A stretch of DNA of 64,000 nucleotides from Gemmatimonadetes bacterium 2013_60CM_65_52. GTDB taxonomy: Bacteria; Gemmatimonadota; Gemmatimonadetes; Gemmatimonadales; Gemmatimonadaceae. Position numbers and translations under genes: made by a program. Shown here piece after piece: positions 45,001 through 53,547 of this stretch (its first letter is position 1; each line of letters opens with the position of its first letter). Under the pieces are notes generated by a model, which saw only the letters and a program-made list of their open reading frames with translations, was not told the origin of the DNA and made no database searches. The stretch covers positions 186,001-250,000 of the forward strand of contig NGFI01000002.1 in assembly GCA_002215645.1 (NCBI GenBank). Direction: 5' to 3'.

Positions 45001-46895
45001 GTCACACCGAAGGGAATCCGTTCCTCGTCGTCCAACTGCTTCGCACGATGGCCGAGGAGGGCGTGTTCCGCTATTCGGGCGACTCGTGGGAGTGGACGAT
45101 TCCGGCGACCCTCGTGCTGCCGGCGGGCATGACGGACCTCGTTGGCCGGCGCCTCTCTCGTCTCCCACCCGAAGCGATGAAAGTGCTGGTGACCGCCGCG
45201 GCTCTCGGCCGCACGTTCACGCTGCCGCTGTTGACGGAGACGTCCGGCGCGAAGGCGGATGCCGTGCTCGACGCGGTGGACGCGGCCTTGGCAACGTCGG
45301 TCCTGGAGCCGACGGGCGACGACGACGACACGTATCAGTTCGCGCATGCGCTGCTCGTGGACGCGGTGCTCAAGTCGGTGAGCCCCGCGCGGCGACGTCT
45401 GACGCACGAGCGCATTGCCGAGATTCTCGTCAGGCGGAATCCGGACGACGTGGACCGGATCGCGGCGCACTACGCCAGCAGCTCCAACAGCGGCGAAGCC
45501 TATGCGTGGTGCTTGCGGGCGGCATCGCGCGCGATGGGTCTCTACGCACTCGAGGAGGCGTCCGACTTTCTCCAGCGCGCGCTGGCGCATGCGCGCACGG
45601 ATGAGGAGCGCGTGGCCGTCCACGAGGAAATGGCGCGGGCTGCGGAGCATTCGGGACGTTGGGCCGACGTGGAGCGTTCGTGCGACGCGATTCTCGCGTC
45701 GTCCACGATCGCCGCGGACGAGACGCGCGCGCTGCACGTGCGGCTGCGCCGCCTGCAAGCCAGGGTGCGCCTCGGCCAGGGCGCCGGCGATACCGCCGCG
45801 GAATGTCGCGCGCTGCTCGTGGTGGCCGAGCGCGTCGGGGCGCTCTCCAACATCGTGCAGGCAAGATCCCTTCTCGTCCAGATTCTCGGACGGGCAGGAG
45901 AGCTGGAGCAGGCGACGCGCATCGCCGAGGAATCACTCCGCATTGCCGAAGCCGCGGGGGACGACGCGCTCTATGACGAGGCGCTGCATCGTCTCGCGGT
46001 CACACTGTTCGAGTCACGCCTCGACGACGCCATCGCGCATCTCCTGCGGCTCATCGAGCGTGCGCGCCTGCGCGGCGACAAGGTCATGGTGGCGCGCGCC
46101 TTCCTGACGCTCGGCGTCGCGCGCATGCGTTCGAGCGACGACCCGGCCGCTGGCGAGGCGTTCCACTCCTCGCTCGTGACGGCGCGTGAGGCAGGTGCGC
46201 TGGACTTCGCCGCGACGGCATCGATGAACCTCGGCGTCATCGGGCTGCGCGGCGGCGACCTCGCCTCGGCGCGCGACGCGCTCACGGACGCGCTCCGTCT
46301 GTACACCACGTTGCGGAACAACACCAACCGCACGGCGGCCTTGTACAATCTCGCGAATCTCGAGCGCGAGCGCGGTGACGCGGAGATCGCGCTGTCGCTC
46401 TACAAGGAGACGGCAGCGCTGGCGAATCAGCTCGGTGCGGAAGACATCGCCATCGGCGCGTACGCCGGCGGTGGACTGGCGGCGCTCAAGCTCGGTGATA
46501 CGTCCACCGCGCAGGGATCGCTCGACTCAGCCTACGAGGCGCTCGGCCAGCGTCACGATTGGTGGTTCCAGGGGCGCGAGCTGTTCGAGTCGTTGGTGAT
46601 TCGCATGCATGCGAGCCGCGGTGAGTACAACGACGCCGTGCGGCGGTTTCACGCCGCCATCGAGCGGCTCGAGGCCATCGACGTGTACGCGGCCGCGTGG
46701 CTTGCGGGCGACTGCGCCGCCGACGTCGCCCAGCATGACGACAGCCTGTGGTCCACCATCGAGCGCCTTGGCGCGCATCCCACGGTGCAGCAGTTCATGC
46801 TGCTCTCGGCGCGATTTACCGCGTTGCGCGATATGTCAGAGCGCCTTGGCTCCGCCCATATGCGAACTGGCGACGGTACGGCACTTGGACTGTAG
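42084..46895 (+). CDS. TPR / HD-GYP / GGDEF / STAND ATPase / TPR megaprotein
   Basis: A 1,603-residue cytosolic protein. Residues 25-360: TPR repeats (LGTMAGIRGDFREALRFFQEAL). About 370-540: complete HD-GYP domain with HTQGHCERV, HDVGK (near 407) and HHERWDGHGYPDG (near 460), the pattern of c-di-GMP phosphodiesterases. About 570-735: GGDEF domain whose active loop reads YAGDEF (near 641); AGDEF variants can be active, and the usual RxxD inhibitory site is absent (RPGQ). About 750-1100: STAND/AAA16-type ATPase with FVGRAREM, GEAGVGKSS (near 770) and LLLVLEDMHWSD (near 882). About 1130-1590: more TPRs. No DNA-binding domain and no membrane segment. Start ATG 42084 lies past the terminator; the upstream frame is rejected. 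Confidence 0.88.
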   Translation: MTDSSAPTRHLRLLDAPARGATTSTLIEEARALDKLGHRAEARALYEAALRSLAAPSPSMASMLMRWIARTYEVDADYRAAEDCATAAVAAAEVAEDRNALGHALNVLAAVRWRQGDLDHAAQLFQEALERGTTTTDPRLQVDVMTNLGTMAGIRGDFREALRFFQEALSHGRLHSLLDNIVIALNNLGITNMALGRHDAAEDTFAEALTIADALGGMSTRVQLEVNIAALQIEKHNFEEAKRRCDRAMALAGHLDDARANGEASKIYGVIARETGDLAAAEKHLAAARDMASAAKDLALEGSANRELAELYGRLGRNRETLQALNRAHGCFTQLRSRHELADVGRRMARLEGDFLDVVRKWGESIESKDQHTQGHCERVADLAGALAARAGLDEPSLFWFRIGALLHDVGKLIVPAEVLNKPGKLTEEEWALVRQHPAAGEQLLADVQFPWDVAPMVRSHHERWDGHGYPDGLTGERIPLPARILCIADVYDALTTQRSYKRAFTQIEAIEIMRREVGRQFDPALFARFEELVRRGTVNAPSAAQRGTPMRKSGTQPKVTISEEDDLTGALVRRAFVDVTSAVLAERRRGGAIVSLLVIDVDQFKNVNDTYGHLAGDDALRLVAGIMRDAARPGQYVGRYAGDEFVMLLPGLDTDSAGVIAEEIRRSVATMSIPLREGPDQRMSVTLSIGVAAAPDHGDSFEALFTTADRALFESKREGRDRVTLAGASKSATPQLLFNRFVGRAREMRSLVTALDNSVHGQPQTRVLTGEAGVGKSSLVRQLLPEARLRGTAVVTGRALESETRMPFGPWKELLAGIHELGLAPTRSWPLLSRLVPSLRETGRASTTEPNAESVQATLVRQEIVAFLRAASEARPLLLVLEDMHWSDTASWDTLEFLLAQLTTERICIACTVRMEEAAYGPVRERRQRLTRDERVRELRLERLTPPEVAEWLQSALHRTELGDDLLDFVLRHTEGNPFLVVQLLRTMAEEGVFRYSGDSWEWTIPATLVLPAGMTDLVGRRLSRLPPEAMKVLVTAAALGRTFTLPLLTETSGAKADAVLDAVDAALATSVLEPTGDDDDTYQFAHALLVDAVLKSVSPARRRLTHERIAEILVRRNPDDVDRIAAHYASSSNSGEAYAWCLRAASRAMGLYALEEASDFLQRALAHARTDEERVAVHEEMARAAEHSGRWADVERSCDAILASSTIAADETRALHVRLRRLQARVRLGQGAGDTAAECRALLVVAERVGALSNIVQARSLLVQILGRAGELEQATRIAEESLRIAEAAGDDALYDEALHRLAVTLFESRLDDAIAHLLRLIERARLRGDKVMVARAFLTLGVARMRSSDDPAAGEAFHSSLVTAREAGALDFAATASMNLGVIGLRGGDLASARDALTDALRLYTTLRNNTNRTAALYNLANLERERGDAEIALSLYKETAALANQLGAEDIAIGAYAGGGLAALKLGDTSTAQGSLDSAYEALGQRHDWWFQGRELFESLVIRMHASRGEYNDAVRRFHAAIERLEAIDVYAAAWLAGDCAADVAQHDDSLWSTIERLGAHPTVQQFMLLSARFTALRDMSERLGSAHMRTGDGTALGL

Positions 46896-46960
46896 GACGG
46901 TAGGTCGGTAACGGCGGGTTCCCGTCTTCCGACCTACCGACCTACCGACCTACCGACCTA
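46896..46960. repeat. CCGACCTA tandem repeat and bidirectional hairpin between convergent genes
   Basis: Four exact copies of CCGACCTA run from 46929 to 46960. The first one and a half pair with GACGGTAGGTCGG at 46896-46908, giving a 13-bp stem with one mismatch and a 20-base loop. Genes converge here: the megaprotein stops at 46895 and the parvulin stop (46958-46960) lies in the last repeat unit. It probably terminates one or both, though T tracts are absent. Extra copies may arise by slippage. Confidence 0.6.
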
Positions 46961-48427
46961 CGGCCTCGCCGGCGCCGCGCCTTTGGGCGCCTGCATCGGC
47001 TGCGGCGCGCCTGGCAGCGGCACCGCCGACTTCGGCTGTCCGGCCGTGCGCGACGAATCAGCCTGCGCACGGAGCTGTGTAGCGCGCTCCACCGCGCGAT
47101 CGATGCCCGCCGCGTTGACCTTGGCTTCGTACTTGTTCAGCAGGACGATCACGAGGGGCACAGGAATGGGAAGCGGCTGCGCCTGTCCATTCATCACGCG
47201 GTCCATGTAGGCCTCGACGCGTGCGGCCGCGAGGCGCTCGCGCGCATCGGGCGTCTTCGCGGAATCAACGAGCGACTTGGGGTCGACTCCCAGAGCGGTC
47301 CAGCTCTGCGCGACGGCCTGCGCGAAATCGGTGTGGAGCTGATTGATCTCCTCGGGCTTCACCACGACCTTCGCGCTGTCGGCGCGCCGGAGCAGGACGT
47401 CGCGCTGCGCCATGTTCGTCGCGTAGATGCCGACGAGCGAATCGGGCGCGGACTGGATCTGCTGCATCAGGCGGCCGCTCTGCGGCGACGCGGCCATGAC
47501 GAGGGCGAGTCGGCCCGCCGTGAGCGTGCCTCCATTGTACGTCGCGATGACGTGGGTATCTCCACGCTTCGCGAGAGGATCCTTGGCGATCTCCTTCACC
47601 GAGGTCGCCGCGTCCTTGGCGAGGGTGATCTTCGCGTTGGCCTGCATCTGCGCGATGTAGGTGCTCTCCGCCACCTGGCGGCTGCGTCCACTCGCCTGCA
47701 CCAGAAACTCCGGCTTCGCGCGCGTCCAGGTGTTTCGCTGGATGATGTGATAGCCGAACTGCGTTTCGACCAGCGGAGAGATCTCGCCCGGCTTGAGCTT
47801 CGCCAGCGCGTCGGAGAACGGCTTGACCATCATCCCGCGCGGAAACACGCCCAGGTCGCCGCCCTTCTGGGCCGAGGCGTCCTTGCTGTACTTCTTCGCC
47901 ATGTCGGCGAAGTTGGCGTCGGTCACCTGCGGCCGCACCGCGGCGGCCGCCTTGCGCACGGAATCCTTCGCGGCCGGCGTCGCATTGTCGGGGAACTTGA
48001 AGAGGATGTGTCGCGCGGAGTACAGGTCGCCCGCACCGGAGGTGTACGCCGTCTCGGACCCCGAATCCACCGGCATCTTCGTGGCGACCTGCTCCATGAA
48101 CCGCTGGAGGCGCGTGTTCTCGAGCATCGCCGCGGTCGCCGAATCGATCGCCTTCGGATCGTTCAGCGAATCGTTGCGGCCGGCAGCCAGACCGAGGAGC
48201 TGGTAGGGGATCCAGAGGTCGCGCGCCACCAGCGTTGCGACCTCACGGTTGACCGGAAGCCCGATCTTCGATTTGCCGATGAGGTCCCCCAGCCGGACGA
48301 CGGACAGCTCCTGCGAGCCCGCCTTCGCGGCGACGTCGACATGCGCGGTGAATGCCTGACTGAGGCCTTCGCAGGCCGCGAGCGTCGAGCCACTGAGAGC
48401 GAGCACGAGAAGCGAAGCGTGTTTCAT
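46958..48427 (-). CDS. Parvulin-type peptidyl-prolyl isomerase lipoprotein
   Basis: A 489-residue lipoprotein (lipobox LAAC, Cys19) with one parvulin domain at about 140-240: ARHILFKFPD, KGGDLGVFPRGMM and VETQFGYHIIQR. Flanking helical regions resemble the chaperone parts of PrsA/PpiC proteins, and the tail is Pro/Ala-rich (QPMQAPKGAAPARP). It should assist folding of exported proteins at the membrane surface. It follows mfd on the same strand 27 bases away. The repeat described at 46929 overlaps its stop. Confidence 0.85.
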   Translation of the reverse strand: MKHASLLVLALSGSTLAACEGLSQAFTAHVDVAAKAGSQELSVVRLGDLIGKSKIGLPVNREVATLVARDLWIPYQLLGLAAGRNDSLNDPKAIDSATAAMLENTRLQRFMEQVATKMPVDSGSETAYTSGAGDLYSARHILFKFPDNATPAAKDSVRKAAAAVRPQVTDANFADMAKKYSKDASAQKGGDLGVFPRGMMVKPFSDALAKLKPGEISPLVETQFGYHIIQRNTWTRAKPEFLVQASGRSRQVAESTYIAQMQANAKITLAKDAATSVKEIAKDPLAKRGDTHVIATYNGGTLTAGRLALVMAASPQSGRLMQQIQSAPDSLVGIYATNMAQRDVLLRRADSAKVVVKPEEINQLHTDFAQAVAQSWTALGVDPKSLVDSAKTPDARERLAAARVEAYMDRVMNGQAQPLPIPVPLVIVLLNKYEAKVNAAGIDRAVERATQLRAQADSSRTAGQPKSAVPLPGAPQPMQAPKGAAPARP

Positions 48428-48454
48428 GAGAGAACGTCGGGAAGATGAGCGGGG

Positions 48455-51400
48455 TCAGACGACCGCGCGCAGAGCGCGCACGAGCCCGTCGAGGAGCGGG
48501 GAGCCCCCGAGCCGAGTGAGCTTGAGTGAAAGGGGGTGCGCGCGGCGCACCTCTGCCTGAAACTGTACCTCGTGGAACGCCGCGGAGAGTCCCTTCATGC
48601 GCGGGACCGCAGAATCCCTAAAGGTAATACGGGCTTCGTCGCCACGCACCAGGATGCCCTCGATGCCCAGGAGCCCGCCCAGAATGCGAAGCAGGCCCAT
48701 GGCGAGCATGGCCTCGGCGGGTGGCGGCATCACGCCAAAACGGTCGCGCATCTCGGCGCGGAGCGCCTGGATTTCCTCGGGCGTCTCGAAGCGCGCCAGC
48801 CGCTTGTAGACGTCCAGCTTTGCTTCCTGCGACTCGATGTAGTCGTCCGGAATGTGGGCCGGAATGTCCATGGACACGTCCGCCGGCCGCGGAGCAGGCG
48901 CGCTGTCGCCGCGCATGAGGCGCTCCACGGTTTCGTCCAGCATGCGGAGATACAGGTCGAACCCAACGGCATGGACGTACCCGGTCTGTTCCGCGCCAAG
49001 CAGGTTGCCTGCGCCGCGCATCTCCATGTCCTTGAGCGCGATCTTGTAGCCCGCGCCAAGCTCCGTGTGGTGCTCGAGTACCTGGAGGCGACGCTCGGCA
49101 TCCGGATCCACCGAGTCCGGCACGAGGAGATAGCAGTAGGCGCGCCGGTGCGAGCGCCCCACGCGGCCGCGGAGCTGATAGAGTTGTGCAAGGCCCAGGT
49201 GGTCGGCGCGATTGACGAACATCGTGTTCGCGTTCGGCACGTCGAGGCCGCTCTCGACGATGAGCGTGGAGACGAGGACGTCGATGTCGCCGTTGACGAA
49301 GCGGTGCATGATGTCCTCGAGCTGCCGCTCCTTCATCTGTCCATGCGCAACCGCTACGCGAGCTCGTGGCACGATGCGCCGGATCATGTCCGCGTGCGCC
49401 ACGATGGTCTCGATGCGATTGTGGACGAAGAACACCTGCCCACCGCGATCGAGCTCGCGCGCGATGCCTTCCTCGAGGAGCCCGTCGTCCATCGGCTCGA
49501 CGAACGTGAGGACTGGTGACCGGTCGCGCGGCGGCGTCTGCATCAGCGTCATGTCGCGAAGGCCCGCGAGCGACAGATGCAGCGTGCGCGGAATCGGTGT
49601 CGCGGTGAGCGTGAGGACGTCCGTCTCGAGCTTCAGTTGCTTGAGGCGCTCCTTGTGCTTCACGCCGAACCGATGCTCCTCGTCCACGATGATGATGCCC
49701 AGCTCGTTGAACTTCACGTCGGCGCTGAGCAGCCGGTGAGTGCCAATGACGACGTCGATCTTCTTCTCCGCCAGTGCGGCGAGCGATTCGGTCTGCTCCT
49801 TTGCGGTCTGAAAGCGACTCAACACCGCGATGCGTACGGGAAAGTCGGCGAGCCGCTCGGTGAACGTTCTCGCGTGCTGGTCGGCCAGAATGGTCGTGGG
49901 CACGAGCACCGCCACCTGCCGGCCACTCTGCACCGCCTTGAACGCCGCGCGCACCGCAATCTCCGTCTTGCCGTATCCGACGTCGCCGACGAGCAGGCGG
50001 TCCATGGGACGCACGCTCTCCATGTCCTGCTTTACGTCGGTCGTGGCCTTGCGCTGATCGGGCGTGTCCTCGAAGAGGAAGCTGCTCTCGAGCTGTCGTT
50101 GCCACGCGGTATCCGGAACGTGCGGCGGCCGCGACGCCACCTTGCGGCGCGCATAGAGATCGAGGAGCTCGAGCGTCATCTCCTGAATGGCCGCGCGCGT
50201 GCGGTCGCGCTGCTGCGCCCACCGCTTTCCGCCAAGCCTGTGCAAGCGAGGTGGAGGAGCGTCCTCGCTGACGTCGTCGGCGGAACGGTAACGCTCGAGC
50301 TGGTCGATACGGTACAACGGCACGTTGAGCCGGTCGCCGCCCTCGTACTCGACGACCGCGACCTCGACGGTGCTCTGGCCGACGAAGATCGTCTCGATGC
50401 CGCGATAGATGCCGACGCCGTGCTCCAGATGGACGACGATGTCGCCCGGTTTGAGCGCGAGAGAGTCCCGGCTTCCGCTGACGTAACGCCGACTGCGCCG
50501 GACACGACGCTCGCGACGAAAGATTTCATGGTCGGTGAGAATGCGCAGGCCGGCATCGCGATCGCCGGCGGGAACGAGCCACCCTCCGCCCAGCGCACCG
50601 ACGACGAGCGCGGCAGGCGAGAGGTCGCGCACGCCTTCATTGAGCAGCTCGTCCAGGCGCTCGCATTGTCCTTCGTTGTCGCAGAGGATGACCGTGGGAA
50701 GTCCGTCACGCACCAGCCGACGCAGGCGCTTGATGTCGCGGTCGATGGGCTCCGGAGATCGCAGCGGGAACGTGACGTCGGCCTCTTCCGCCGTCGGATC
50801 CACGAGACGGATCCGCCCCAGAGACGCCAGCGTCGCCGTGGCCTTCTCAGGTGAATCGAACAACACGTCGCGCGCTTCGACGTCCTCGCCGCGCCGCCGA
50901 GCGAGATCGAGGTGGTGTGCGGCTTCGTCCCACGTGCGGCGCAGCTCGGGGACGACGTGCGTACCTGTCGGGTAGACGAGCAGCGTATCGGGAGGGAAGA
51001 GCGCGGACACGGAAAGGCGCTCGCCGACCGGCGTCTCCTCGCTGACGTGATCGGCCACCGGCAACACCACCGCGAGATCGACCTCGCGCGTGGACCGCTG
51101 CGACGTGAGGTCGAAGTGGCGCAGGTCCACGACCTCGTCGCCCCAGAACTCCAGGCGCACGGGATCGCTCATGCCAAACGAGTAGACGTCGAGAATGCCG
51201 CCGCGCAAAGAGAATTGCGCGACGTCCTCGACCATGGGTACACGCTCGAAGCCAATGCGCTCGAGATGTTCGACGAGGTCCTTCGGGCGACGGACGTCGC
51301 CCTTTCGCATCTCGATGCGGAGGTCCGCGAGCGAACCGGGAAGTCGCGTGCGCTCCAGCAGCGCACGTGGAGTCGTGAGCAAGACGCGAATCTCACCGCG

Positions 51401-51736
51401 CCCGAGGCGCTCGAGCGTTTCGACGCGTTCACCAGCGACCTCGACGTGCGGCTCCGCTTCGCCGAAGCCTTCACGTGGCGGATAAAGCGCTACGGGCGCC
51501 TCGTCGAGCAGCGTGTGCAGATCGGCCAGCATTCGTTCAGCGAGCGGCACACCGTCGGCCACCACGACGAGAAAGCGCGTGGGCAGACGCCTCGTGAGCG
51601 CGGCGATGAATGCCGCGTCCGAGGAACCTGGCAGTCCTGCCACGCGAAGCTCATGCGACGGAACGGGGAGTGTATTGAACACGCGCGCGAAAGCCGGCAG
51701 GCGTTCGATCGCGTCGAGCAGACTCGGAAGTGACAC
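48455..51736 (-). CDS. mfd: Transcription-repair coupling factor (Mfd)
   Basis: A 1,093-residue DNA translocase that frees stalled RNA polymerase and recruits UvrA. Domain order: UvrB-homology region (1-330; ARYPP-like LYPPREGFGEAEP), RNA polymerase-interacting domain (near 440-500; GDIVVHLEHGVGIYRGI), superfamily 2 helicase (Walker A GDVGYGKTE, DEEH box IIIVDEEHRFG, motif III TATPIPRTLHLSL, motif VI QLRGRVGRSHR) and a C-terminal TRCF domain (RFGVMPPPAEAML). Length is normal. The start is GTG at 51736, one base inside the stop of the BatA-like gene. Confidence 0.96.
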   Translation of the reverse strand: MSLPSLLDAIERLPAFARVFNTLPVPSHELRVAGLPGSSDAAFIAALTRRLPTRFLVVVADGVPLAERMLADLHTLLDEAPVALYPPREGFGEAEPHVEVAGERVETLERLGRGEIRVLLTTPRALLERTRLPGSLADLRIEMRKGDVRRPKDLVEHLERIGFERVPMVEDVAQFSLRGGILDVYSFGMSDPVRLEFWGDEVVDLRHFDLTSQRSTREVDLAVVLPVADHVSEETPVGERLSVSALFPPDTLLVYPTGTHVVPELRRTWDEAAHHLDLARRRGEDVEARDVLFDSPEKATATLASLGRIRLVDPTAEEADVTFPLRSPEPIDRDIKRLRRLVRDGLPTVILCDNEGQCERLDELLNEGVRDLSPAALVVGALGGGWLVPAGDRDAGLRILTDHEIFRRERRVRRSRRYVSGSRDSLALKPGDIVVHLEHGVGIYRGIETIFVGQSTVEVAVVEYEGGDRLNVPLYRIDQLERYRSADDVSEDAPPPRLHRLGGKRWAQQRDRTRAAIQEMTLELLDLYARRKVASRPPHVPDTAWQRQLESSFLFEDTPDQRKATTDVKQDMESVRPMDRLLVGDVGYGKTEIAVRAAFKAVQSGRQVAVLVPTTILADQHARTFTERLADFPVRIAVLSRFQTAKEQTESLAALAEKKIDVVIGTHRLLSADVKFNELGIIIVDEEHRFGVKHKERLKQLKLETDVLTLTATPIPRTLHLSLAGLRDMTLMQTPPRDRSPVLTFVEPMDDGLLEEGIARELDRGGQVFFVHNRIETIVAHADMIRRIVPRARVAVAHGQMKERQLEDIMHRFVNGDIDVLVSTLIVESGLDVPNANTMFVNRADHLGLAQLYQLRGRVGRSHRRAYCYLLVPDSVDPDAERRLQVLEHHTELGAGYKIALKDMEMRGAGNLLGAEQTGYVHAVGFDLYLRMLDETVERLMRGDSAPAPRPADVSMDIPAHIPDDYIESQEAKLDVYKRLARFETPEEIQALRAEMRDRFGVMPPPAEAMLAMGLLRILGGLLGIEGILVRGDEARITFRDSAVPRMKGLSAAFHEVQFQAEVRRAHPLSLKLTRLGGSPLLDGLVRALRAVV

Positions 51737-53547
51737 TACGCGGCAGTGATGCGGGGTGAACGGAGGGCTGCGGTCTCAGCGGCGAGAAGCAGCAATGCGA
51801 TGATGAGCAAGGGCCCGAGCGCGGGCCGCGACGTACCGGAGGACCAAGCCTGTCTCACCCAGCGCGCTTGATCGCTTGTCGCCATGCCGGTGCGGCCGGC
51901 CAGGCGGGCGCCGAGGCGCTCGGCGGACTCGCGCGCGAGCACCGACTCGTTCGCCGGCGAATTCACGACGAGCGCGCCGATCCGGCGCGAGCCTCGGCGA
52001 ACGAACCATACGCCACGTTCAGCCGGCGCCGCGATGCGTTCGCCGGTCACTGCGCGAATCCCGCCGGATGCATTCTCAATGGCATCCGCACCGGCTGGCA
52101 GCCTGACGATGGCGCCGGGCCGCGCGACGACGGGCACCGAGACGTCTGCGCCAGGTGCGCCGAGTCGCAGGGCAAGGACGTCGGCAAGCCAGGGCACGAA
52201 GCTCGCGCGCACCGGAAAGCTGGTCGCGGACGGATCGAGCGCGGATGCGGTGAGCACGTAGCCCGGGCCGGCGACGATCCACGGCTCACCTCCCGCGGTG
52301 GCGAGCGTGTCGGATGATGCCGTGCCCGCGCGCGTCAGACGAAGTCGCGTGCTCACCTCGACACCCTCCATCCGGTCGCCTCGCGCGATGTTCAGCGATT
52401 TGTCGGCGAGACCAAAACGCCACGGGACGCCGAGCTTGGCGAGCGATCTGTTAGCCGCGCCAAGACGCACTGGGTCGGTGGGCGGCAGCAGCAATGCTGG
52501 AAGCGACGACGCTGCATCGGCGGACACGATCGCAACATCGCCCCCTCTGGCCGCGCGCCCGTCCGCGATGAGCGAGCCGACGGCGGCGGCCACGAATGTT
52601 CCCGCAGACGCATCGACCGTTACCGCCGGCGGCGCTCCAATCCACACGGCGGCCCATCGAACATCGTCGGCGGCATAGTCATCGGGCTCGAGCTCGATGC
52701 GCAGCGCCTGCCATCCGCGCTCCGGTGGCGCGACGTGCACCTGGAGCGGCTCGCCGCGCGCCGCCGTCCCGCGCGCGATCGTGCGGGATCCGATGACGAA
52801 TCGATAACCCACCGAGTCGGCGGCATCAACGCGCGCCGTGATGGTACCGCGAGGTGTCCACCGCACGGGCTCCGCGTCGAGCGACAGAACCGCGCGATTC
52901 CGCGGCGGCGCTCCGCCCGGTACGTAAACGGCGGCCGCAACGTCGGCGCGCGCCGTGAACCGCCAAGCGGTCGCCTGCCCGTCAGTCGCCACCGCGACCA
53001 TTCGCGACGGAAGCGCACTGCCCTTTACCGCCGCAGCCGCGCGACGAAAGGCCAGTGGGAGATCGCCGGCGTCCTCGGACGGAGTGATTCGCGCCACTTC
53101 CGCGAGGAGCACATCGCTCGATCCGCCGCGAACGCGCCCATCCGCCGTGACGAGCCACAGCCGATCGCCCGGCGTGGCCGCCCGCAACAGCTTGCGCGCG
53201 GCAGCGCGCAGGTGCGAGAAGACAGGCGTTCCGCCCGCGACCGCCGTGGTGGACAGTGAGTTGTCGAGCACAACGGCGAGCGCGCTTGGGCCATGGCCGA
53301 CACCGAGCGATGGCACGAAGGGGCGCGCCGCCGCCAGCGCCAGCGCGAGCACGAGCAGCACGCGCAACAGCATGAGCAGAAGATTCCGGAGACGCAGGGA
53401 GCGGCTGTGCTCACGCTCGGCGCGCGCGAGATATCTCGCCGCCGGGAAGTCCACACGGGTTGCAATGCGCTTGCGCAACAGGTGCAGCAGCAGCGGAACT
53501 GCGGCAGCCGCGCCCAACAGCAAGTAAAAGGGAGCGAGGAAGCTCAC
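51736..53547 (-). CDS. BatA-like membrane protein with VWA-type region
   Basis: A 603-residue protein. The first 60 residues are the BatA N-terminal membrane domain (FLAPFYLLLGAAAAVPLLLHLLRKR...FPAARYL), then a second membrane helix (LLRVLLVLALALAAARPFV) and a VWA-like region with VVLDNSLST in place of the usual DxSxS metal-ion site. The long middle is beta-rich and extracytoplasmic, and a last helix (LGPLLIIALLLLAAE) closes the protein. It overlaps the DUF58 gene by ATGA, the standard pairing in MoxR-linked clusters. No MoxR ATPase gene is adjacent. Confidence 0.82.
   Translation of the reverse strand: MSFLAPFYLLLGAAAAVPLLLHLLRKRIATRVDFPAARYLARAEREHSRSLRLRNLLLMLLRVLLVLALALAAARPFVPSLGVGHGPSALAVVLDNSLSTTAVAGGTPVFSHLRAAARKLLRAATPGDRLWLVTADGRVRGGSSDVLLAEVARITPSEDAGDLPLAFRRAAAAVKGSALPSRMVAVATDGQATAWRFTARADVAAAVYVPGGAPPRNRAVLSLDAEPVRWTPRGTITARVDAADSVGYRFVIGSRTIARGTAARGEPLQVHVAPPERGWQALRIELEPDDYAADDVRWAAVWIGAPPAVTVDASAGTFVAAAVGSLIADGRAARGGDVAIVSADAASSLPALLLPPTDPVRLGAANRSLAKLGVPWRFGLADKSLNIARGDRMEGVEVSTRLRLTRAGTASSDTLATAGGEPWIVAGPGYVLTASALDPSATSFPVRASFVPWLADVLALRLGAPGADVSVPVVARPGAIVRLPAGADAIENASGGIRAVTGERIAAPAERGVWFVRRGSRRIGALVVNSPANESVLARESAERLGARLAGRTGMATSDQARWVRQAWSSGTSRPALGPLLIIALLLLAAETAALRSPRITAA

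Noticed and set aside
46929-46960. Short direct repeats considered as a CRISPR array
   Set aside because: Unit is only 8 bases with no spacers; it is a simple tandem repeat and terminator arm.
48618-50222. 534-codon frame on the same strand within mfd
   Set aside because: Shifted reading of the Mfd helicase region; low-complexity Arg/Ala/His content, while the mfd frame holds all helicase motifs.
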